From: Gimesia sp.
GTDB taxonomy: Bacteria > Planctomycetota > Planctomycetia > Planctomycetales > Planctomycetaceae
Direction: 5' to 3'
DNA length: 64,000 nt
Assembly: GCF_040219335.1 (NCBI RefSeq)
Contig: NZ_JAVJSQ010000004.1
Coordinates: forward strand, 186,001 to 250,000
The notes under the pieces are model-generated. The model worked only from the letters and a program-made list of their open reading frames with translations. It ran no database searches and was not told the origin of the DNA. Positions 57,967 through 64,000 of this stretch are shown piece after piece; position 1 is the first letter of the stretch, and each line of letters opens with the position of its first letter. The position numbers and the translations under genes were made by a program.

Positions 57967-59142
57967 ATGCCCCCTTTTCTCCAGCGCCTGGCGAAAACCT
58001 GTCCTCCGTTCCTGCTGATGATCTTGAGCCTGCTGCAGATCACTCGAGCAGGCGATCTGCAAAAGACGACGCTCTTTTCAGCCCGGGATGGTCAATATCA
58101 CCACTATCGGATTCCGGGCATCATCGCCACCAGCAAAGGAACGTTGCTCGCTTACTGCGAAGCCCGCAAGACTGCTGGCGACTGGGCCGATATCGATAGT
58201 CTGATGCGTCGCAGTACCGATGGAGGACAGACCTGGGCAAAGCCACAGGTCATTCACAATGCGAAAGAAGAAACAGTCAACAATGTCGTTGCCTTCAACG
58301 ATGCCCAGACCGGACAGGTGCATCTCCTCTATTGTGAAAACTATGCCCGCTGTTATTACACCCAAAGCAATGACGACGGACAGACCTTCAGCCCTCGCGT
58401 AGAAATCACCCCGGTCTTTGAAGAGTTCCGCAAAGAGTACGACTGGAATGTCATCGCCACTGGTCCCGGACATGGTATTCAACTACAAAACGGGCGGCTG
58501 CTGGTACCAGTCTGGCTATCCACCGGAGGGAAGAAACATCGACCTTCCTGTGTCTCCACCATCTATAGCGACGATCACGGCAAAACCTGGCATCGCGGTG
58601 AAATTATCGTCGACCAGGGAGCTCAGATCGCGGGCGAGACGATCGTGAATCCCAGCGAAACGGTTGCCGTCCAGCTGTTCAATGATAAAGTCCTCGTGAA
58701 TATCCGCACCGAATCGAAGCCGCACCGGCGGTTGATTGCTGTCAGTGAGAACGGCGCGACCGGCTGGACGGACAAGCATTTTGATCCGCAACTGCTCGAA
58801 CCGGTCTGTATGGGCAGTATTCTGCGTATCCCGGTGAGCAAGTCTCACCCCCAGAATGCCATCGTGTTTGCGAATCCCGATAACCTGGAAGGTTCCAGCA
58901 AACGTAGAGGTCCCAACCGGGACCGCAAAAACCTGACACTGCAGGTAAGCTTCAATGACTGCCAGACCTGGAGTGGCAAAAGAGTGCTTGAACCGGGGAT
59001 CAGTGGCTATAGCGATCTGGCAGCCCTTCCGGATGGCACTATTGTCTGCTTCTACGAAGATGGCGGCCTGAAAAATAACGGTTACGACACAACCGGCTTG
59101 ACAGTGGCTCGATTTCCATTGAAATGGATATTGGAGGATTGA
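57967..59142 (+). CDS. Secreted sialidase-family glycosidase
   Basis: A 391-residue protein with signal peptide (residues 1 to about 28) and a six-bladed sialidase propeller. The family's YRIPGIIATSKGTLLAYCEAR block is near residue 45, including the first catalytic arginine, and GDWADIDSLMRRSTDGGQTWAKP follows as the first Asp box. Further boxes read SNDDGQTFS and YSDDHGKTW; a weaker one is NDCQTW. It would remove sialic acids or related sugars. ATG start at 57967. It is transcribed away from the GntR-type regulator. Confidence 0.9.
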   Translation: MPPFLQRLAKTCPPFLLMILSLLQITRAGDLQKTTLFSARDGQYHHYRIPGIIATSKGTLLAYCEARKTAGDWADIDSLMRRSTDGGQTWAKPQVIHNAKEETVNNVVAFNDAQTGQVHLLYCENYARCYYTQSNDDGQTFSPRVEITPVFEEFRKEYDWNVIATGPGHGIQLQNGRLLVPVWLSTGGKKHRPSCVSTIYSDDHGKTWHRGEIIVDQGAQIAGETIVNPSETVAVQLFNDKVLVNIRTESKPHRRLIAVSENGATGWTDKHFDPQLLEPVCMGSILRIPVSKSHPQNAIVFANPDNLEGSSKRRGPNRDRKNLTLQVSFNDCQTWSGKRVLEPGISGYSDLAALPDGTIVCFYEDGGLKNNGYDTTGLTVARFPLKWILED

Positions 59143-59211
59143 GCCTGTCCGTTGTCTTTCATTTGTCCCTCCTCCCCGGCTACGCTCACCGAACTTTATT
59201 GAAAGTTGATC

Positions 59212-62200
59212 ATGCCTCGTTCCCTTACTATTGTTGCTGCGCTTCTCTGCAGCCTCCTCGTAATCCTGTCTCCTCTCTCTGCTGCCGAACCAGACCACAG
59301 AGTCGACATCTGCGTCTATGGCGGCACCTCTGGTGGTGTCGTTGCAGCTGTCAAAGCAGCCCGTCTTGGTAAGACCGCCATCCTGATCGAACCGGGCCAG
59401 CACCTGGGCGGCATGAGTTCCGGTGGAGTCAGCTTCTCTGATATGGGAAAGTCAGCCACGGTGGCTGGCATGGCCCGCGAGTTCTACGAACGGATCGGTA
59501 AGAAATATGGCAAGCAGCTGGAAACACGATTGGAGCCACACGTCGCAGAAACGGTCTTTGAAGAAATGATCAAAGAAGCCGGCGTAAAAGTCATCCGGGG
59601 AGAACCACTACAGAAAGTTCAAAAGCAGGGACCACGGATCGTGGAACTGACCACAGAGCAGGGGACCCGCATCGCGGCAGAAATGTTTATCGACTGCACC
59701 TATGAAGGCGATCTGCTGGCCGCAGCCGGCGTCTCTTATTCTCTGACCCGCGAAGCCAATTCACAATACAACGAAACATTGAACGGCGTGCAGCTGTATG
59801 AAATTCCTCAAGTCCATTTTGGTAAGTATGACAAAATCGGCCGCCGCAAAGACCGGCGGGGGCTCTGGGATCGTGCCATCCCCCTCGATCCATACAAAAT
59901 CCCTGGTAAACCGGAAAGCGGTCTGCTACCCCTGATCGAGGAAGGAGAACTGGGAACAATCGGTGAAGCTGCTCCTGGAGTGCAGGCTTACTGCTTCCGT
60001 TTATGTGTGACCGATCAACCGGAGAACCGGATTCCGATCGCGCCTCCTGCCAACTATGACCCGGCCCGTTACGAGATCGTGGCTCGCTATATCGCAGCCT
60101 GTGAGAAAGCGGGCGACGACATGGACCTCCGCTGGTTTACCAAGCACGATGCTCTCCCCAACGGCAAATTCGATTTCAACACCGCCTATTTCGGTTTGAA
60201 CTATGTCGGCGGTAACAAGGGGTACAGTGAAGCCTCGCACGCCGAGCGGCAGCAGATCATCAAGGAACACGAAAACTACGCCCGCGGCCTCTTTTATTTT
60301 CTGAAGACAGACAAACGCGTCCCGCAGAAAGTAAGTGACCAGGTCAGCCGCTACGGGCTCTGTAAAGACGAATTCCAGGACAACGGAGGTTGGCCGCACC
60401 AGCTCTACATTCGCGAATCACGGCGGATGGTCTCTGACCTGGTGATGACCGAGCATTACTGTCGCCACCAGGTGGTCGCTCCGAAATCGGTCGGTCTGGC
60501 CTCGTACGGCATCGACATCCACGAAATCCGCCGGATCGTGCACAACGGAGTGATGGTGCGGGAAGGTAAACTGCTGGGGCACCACAGCACCCGCGGCCCC
60601 TATCCGATCGGCTTTGACGCGATCGTCCCCAAGCCGGAAGAATGCGACAACCTGCTGGTCACCTTCGCGATCTCCGCCAGTCATGTGGCTTTCGGCTCGA
60701 CTCGCATGGAACCGGTGCTGATGATCCTCAGCCAGTCCGCCGCAACTGCCGCCAGTCAGGCCATCGACGTGGGTTGCTCAATTCAGGATGTGAATTACCA
60801 GCGACTCCGCACCCAACTGCTGGCTGACGGACAGCTGCTCGACTGGCCCTCCCCGGTTCAGAACGGTAAGTCGACTGCACGAGTGATCGTAAACCCCGAA
60901 ACACTACCGGGCATCGTACTCGACGACTCCGACGCCAAATTCACAGGTAGTTGGGCGGAGAGCAACGGTCAGCCTTCACCAATCGGCAGGAACTATTCCC
61001 ACGATGGAAACAAGGACCGGGGCCAGAAGTCGGCCCGGTTCACTCCTGAAATCAAACAGTCAGGCGACTATGAAGTCCGGCTGCTCTATACCTGGCATCC
61101 GAACCGCTCCACACAAGTTCCGGTGACAATTCAGAGTGCCGACGGCAAGAAAACTGTCATTATCAATCAGCGTCAGCCAGCGCTAGTCAAACAGGTGCCG
61201 GTTTCGCTGGGAACCTTTCACTTTAAAGCAGGACAGCCAGCCTCCATCACAGTTTCCAATCAGGGGGCCGACGGCTATGTCGTCGTCGATGGTCTGCAGT
61301 TGCTACCGGTGAAAATCGCTGAAGCAGAACGGGCGGGGAAACGAAAATCGGGATACCCTCAGCTGACAATGGAAGCCAAACCGAAATTCCGTCAGCCCAA
61401 CGCAGCCCAGGCAGCACAGGTCGCCTTCTCCCCACTCGCAGAACAAACCTTACCCCGTACAGCCGGTGAATCGACGCGTCACTCCGTTGAACCGGTGCAG
61501 CTGGCACTGTCTGCGAACGCGGATGAAGTCGCCGGGAAATCGTATGACCTCGTCGTGATCGGCGGAACCGGGGGCGGTGTGGCAACAGCGGTGCGGGCGG
61601 CCCGCGAAGGGTGTTCGGTCCTGCTGGTACAGCACAACGGGCATATCGGCGGAATGATGACCAACGGTCTGATGCAGTGGGACGCCCTGTATGGTGGGCC
61701 ACGTTCCCCGCTGTTCAGCGAGCTGTTGGAAAACATCGAAAACTACTATATCGACACCTTCGGCCGCGACTCGCGCGATCATCAGACCATCCGTTACACT
61801 CACGAAAAATATCCGATCGGCTGGGCTGAACCGCACGTCGCCGAGCGGGAGTACAACCGGCTGGTGGCGCAAGAGAAAAACATCACGCTGCTCCTGCACC
61901 ACTACCCGACGGACGTCGATCGCCAGGGCGTTCTCATCAAATCAGTCACCCTCTGCCGATACGGCACGCCCGAAACGATTCAGGTAAAAGGAACCACGTT
62001 TGTTGATGCCACCTATGAAGGGGATCTGTTCGCGCTGGCCGACGTCCCTTACCGCGTGGGTCGCGAAGCCCGCGATGAATATAAGGAGCCACACGCGGGC
62101 AAAGTCTTCGTCAACATTGACGGTCATCGGCCAGAGAGCGTCGTGAAAGAGAGGCTCAACATCCGCGTCTATGGTGCCCGTCAGGGGAGCATCGATCCCA

Positions 62201-63333
62201 CCAGCCCATTATCAGCGGATGGCGCAGTGCAGGCATATAACTACCGGTTCTGTGTGACGTCCGATCCCGCCAACCGGCTGCCGATCCCAAAGCCGGCGAG
62301 TTATGATCGTGCAGACTACCTGGCCTTTCACCGTCGGTACATCCCGGCGAGCCAGGGGCCAAACCACAAATCACACGTCAACAGCCCGATCATGCCCGGT
62401 CATAACCATGCCTATCCCGAAGCCGACTGGCCGACCCGCGAGAAGATCATCCAGCAGCACCTCGACTTCGGCCTGGGACTGATGTGGTTCCTGCAGCACG
62501 ATGAATCAATCCCGGAAACCAAACGACAGGAGTACCTTAAATGGGGGCTGCCCAAAGACGAATACGCCGACTATGATCACGTGCCTTACGAAATGTACGT
62601 CCGCGAAGCACGGCGGATCGTGGGCCGGCAAGTCTTCAACGAAAATGACGGGATGCTGGCGGATGGCTACCATCGCACACCGATCCACCAGGACAGCATC
62701 GCGGTGACCGACTGGTACATGGACTCGCACTCCTGCACAACCGACAGCCGCCCCGGCTTCAAATATGACGGCAAACTGATCCTGACCGAAGAGTCCCGCC
62801 CGTCTCAGATTCCATATCGCGCACTGTTGCCGCAGGGGGTCGACAATCTGCTGGTGCCGGTCTGCCTCTCCGCGACCCACATCGCCTGGGGCGCAATCCG
62901 CCTGGAACCGGTCTTTCTCTCCACAGGCGAAGCCGCTGGTTACGCCGCCGCCTTGGCAAAGCAGCAGGGAACCACGCCTGCGGATCTCAATCCCGACCTG
63001 CTACTGAAAACGCTGGTCCGCCGCCGGCAGCTGGTCAGTTTCTTCAACGACCTGAAAGTCAACAACTCAGATCCCTCAATCCCCGCCGCCCAGTACTTCG
63101 CCACCAAAGGCTTCTTCAACGACTATGACGCCCGTCTGAACGAACCACTGACGCAAGCAGTCCGCGAAGTGTGGGAGCGGGGGCTGAGACAGCTGGAGCA
63201 GGGAACGCTGAATCCCCACCAACTGGCTGCAAAGGTTCAGCAGGCGGAAGAACAAAAATCGCCGACGTCAGGGGAGACGCGCGGGGCATTTTTATTAGAA
63301 GCACGGAGCAGAATTGAACCACGGTCTTCCTGA
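59212..63333 (+). CDS. Double FAD-dependent oxidoreductase with golvesin-like insert
   Basis: A 1373-residue secreted protein. After a signal peptide (residues 1 to about 25) comes a first FAD module (VDICVYGGTSGGVVAAVKAARLG at 31, QHLGGMSSGG). Around 566-698 lies a golvesin/xanthan-lyase-like domain (FTGSWAESNG, GDYEVRLLYTW, GYVVVDGLQLLP). From about 776 a second FAD module begins (YDLVVIGGTGGGVATAVRAA, HIGGMMTNG). Both copies carry the matching ATYEGDL or CTYEGDL segments, and MAN-box-like motifs FRLCVT/YRFCVT. ATG at 59212 is preferred to a TTG at 59206. It is probably an enzyme acting on glycans or sugar acids; substrate unknown. Confidence 0.85.
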   Translation: MPRSLTIVAALLCSLLVILSPLSAAEPDHRVDICVYGGTSGGVVAAVKAARLGKTAILIEPGQHLGGMSSGGVSFSDMGKSATVAGMAREFYERIGKKYGKQLETRLEPHVAETVFEEMIKEAGVKVIRGEPLQKVQKQGPRIVELTTEQGTRIAAEMFIDCTYEGDLLAAAGVSYSLTREANSQYNETLNGVQLYEIPQVHFGKYDKIGRRKDRRGLWDRAIPLDPYKIPGKPESGLLPLIEEGELGTIGEAAPGVQAYCFRLCVTDQPENRIPIAPPANYDPARYEIVARYIAACEKAGDDMDLRWFTKHDALPNGKFDFNTAYFGLNYVGGNKGYSEASHAERQQIIKEHENYARGLFYFLKTDKRVPQKVSDQVSRYGLCKDEFQDNGGWPHQLYIRESRRMVSDLVMTEHYCRHQVVAPKSVGLASYGIDIHEIRRIVHNGVMVREGKLLGHHSTRGPYPIGFDAIVPKPEECDNLLVTFAISASHVAFGSTRMEPVLMILSQSAATAASQAIDVGCSIQDVNYQRLRTQLLADGQLLDWPSPVQNGKSTARVIVNPETLPGIVLDDSDAKFTGSWAESNGQPSPIGRNYSHDGNKDRGQKSARFTPEIKQSGDYEVRLLYTWHPNRSTQVPVTIQSADGKKTVIINQRQPALVKQVPVSLGTFHFKAGQPASITVSNQGADGYVVVDGLQLLPVKIAEAERAGKRKSGYPQLTMEAKPKFRQPNAAQAAQVAFSPLAEQTLPRTAGESTRHSVEPVQLALSANADEVAGKSYDLVVIGGTGGGVATAVRAAREGCSVLLVQHNGHIGGMMTNGLMQWDALYGGPRSPLFSELLENIENYYIDTFGRDSRDHQTIRYTHEKYPIGWAEPHVAEREYNRLVAQEKNITLLLHHYPTDVDRQGVLIKSVTLCRYGTPETIQVKGTTFVDATYEGDLFALADVPYRVGREARDEYKEPHAGKVFVNIDGHRPESVVKERLNIRVYGARQGSIDPTSPLSADGAVQAYNYRFCVTSDPANRLPIPKPASYDRADYLAFHRRYIPASQGPNHKSHVNSPIMPGHNHAYPEADWPTREKIIQQHLDFGLGLMWFLQHDESIPETKRQEYLKWGLPKDEYADYDHVPYEMYVREARRIVGRQVFNENDGMLADGYHRTPIHQDSIAVTDWYMDSHSCTTDSRPGFKYDGKLILTEESRPSQIPYRALLPQGVDNLLVPVCLSATHIAWGAIRLEPVFLSTGEAAGYAAALAKQQGTTPADLNPDLLLKTLVRRRQLVSFFNDLKVNNSDPSIPAAQYFATKGFFNDYDARLNEPLTQAVREVWERGLRQLEQGTLNPHQLAAKVQQAEEQKSPTSGETRGAFLLEARSRIEPRSS

Positions 63334-63428
63334 GAATCTGAAACCCAAGTTGACTGTTTTCTCAGTGGAAGTATGATCTGAACGTTTTGATCTTCATTCT
63401 CAGAGTGCTCATTCTTCAGGAAGCAGCC

Positions 63429-64000
63429 ATGTTCGACTTCGATACCCCCACCGTTAATGAAATTGCTGCGGATGTGTTTCGGATTGGCTGTTATGCGCCG
63501 GCCTTGGATCTGCAATTTAATTATTTCCTGGTGCGGGATGACGCGCCGCTGCTGTTTACGACCGGGTATAAGTCCAGCTTTTCACTGGTACAGCAAGCGG
63601 TCGCGCAGGTGATGGATCCGGCAAAACTGCGGTACATCGCCTTCAGTCATTTTGAGTCGGATGAATGCGGGGCGCTCAACCAGTGGCTGGACGTGGCGCC
63701 CGAGGCGGAGCCGGTCTGCAGCCTGGTCTCGGCGATGGTGAATATCAACGACTTCGCGATCCGACCGCCCAAAGGGATGGTCGACGGCGAGCAACTTAAC
63801 ACGGGCAAATATCAGTACCGCTTCTGCTCGACCGCGCAGCTGCCGCACGGCTGGGACGCGGGTCTGCTCTATGAAGAGACTCAGGGGACGCTGTTCTGTT
63901 CGGACCTGTTTCACCAGGGAGGGAATGTGGATGCGCTCACCGAAAGCGATCTGTCAGAACAGGTGCTGGCGGCGATGCAGCAGATGCAGGCGGGACCGCT
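63429..64000 (+). CDS. MBL-fold protein of the ODP (flavodiiron-like) type, 3' end outside window
   Basis: At least 190 residues are visible, cut by the right edge. The fold starts FRIGCYAPALDLQFNYFLV. The metal site HFESDECGA (H-x-E-x-D) corresponds to the diiron motif of oxygen-binding ODP-family proteins, and LPHGWDAGLLYEE with FCSDLFHQGG gives the later His and Asp ligands. ATG start at 63429. Without the C-terminus it cannot be seen whether a flavodoxin domain follows. It might reduce oxygen or nitric oxide, or be a redox sensor. Confidence 0.78.
   Translation, partial: MFDFDTPTVNEIAADVFRIGCYAPALDLQFNYFLVRDDAPLLFTTGYKSSFSLVQQAVAQVMDPAKLRYIAFSHFESDECGALNQWLDVAPEAEPVCSLVSAMVNINDFAIRPPKGMVDGEQLNTGKYQYRFCSTAQLPHGWDAGLLYEETQGTLFCSDLFHQGGNVDALTESDLSEQVLAAMQQMQAGP

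Noticed and set aside
58516-59403. Open frame of 295 codons on the minus strand
   Set aside because: It lies opposite the sialidase and the start of the FAD enzyme, shows no recognisable motifs and no ribosome site; both plus-strand genes are well supported.

Overview
The window looks like chromosomal DNA of a planctomycete, most like the Gimesia/Planctomyces group. This is inferred from marker families: a DUF1559 prepilin-like protein with its small lipoprotein partner, a PVC-type CxxCH haem protein, a Cys-type sulfatase, a DUF6807 (PmoA-like) protein, a Tat-exported Gfo/Idh/MocA oxidoreductase, a cysteine-rich secreted repeat protein and a large MoxR/von Willebrand operon. GC content looks middling, and the right end is visibly more GC-rich. 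I see no insertion sequence, prophage, CRISPR array or rRNA. There is one tRNA, tRNA-Leu(UAG).

Layout. 1-11971 (+) is a tightly packed seven-gene operon: DUF4159 (cut by the window edge), MoxR ATPase, DUF58, BatA-like vWA protein, a giant membrane/coiled-coil protein, a vWA/amidotransferase-like membrane protein and a secreted caspase-like protein with an EF-hand loop. 12018-21483 holds housekeeping genes: a short primary-type sigma factor and ribosomal protein S1 (both -), an aldose-epimerase-like protein (-), a glycosyltransferase, FtsH and a DEAD-box helicase (+). 21490-25918 (-) is a compact four-gene run read from right to left: trxB, M24 peptidase, bioF, alpha/beta hydrolase. Upstream of trxB, on the same strand, lies a possible terminator-ended small transcript, and panB follows in the divergent direction. 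27390-31598 carries a second glycosyltransferase, a secreted TPR protein and the cysteine-rich HEAT protein. 32067-34659 encodes a Rieske protein and a cytochrome b6-type protein fused to two c-type haem domains.

34677-40502 (-) contains a small S41-like protein lacking the usual lysine, the large PVC haem/HEAT protein, an NrnA-type phosphoesterase and RibF. 40814-44458 (+) contains the Gfo/Idh/MocA oxidoreductase, DUF6807 protein, CoA-binding protein and an McsA-like UVR protein. tRNA-Leu and a convergent phosphoenolpyruvate-utilising enzyme follow. 47051-51798 carries a metalloprotease/thioredoxin-like fusion, the DUF1559 and lipoprotein pair, an acyltransferase and a zinc-ribbon membrane protein. 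52022-64000 looks catabolic: sulfatase, CrtI-like oxidoreductase, choloylglycine-hydrolase-family enzyme, a GntR regulator divergent from a sialidase across an operator-like palindrome, a 1373-residue double FAD oxidoreductase with a golvesin-like insert, and the start of an ODP-type metallo-beta-lactamase-fold protein.

The strongest leads are the MoxR/vWA operon ending in a caspase-like protein, the metalloprotease/thioredoxin fusion, the cysteine-rich repeat/HEAT protein, the cytochrome b6-c fusion and the double FAD enzyme. No new system is proven here. All family assignments are by eye from motifs and have not been searched against databases.
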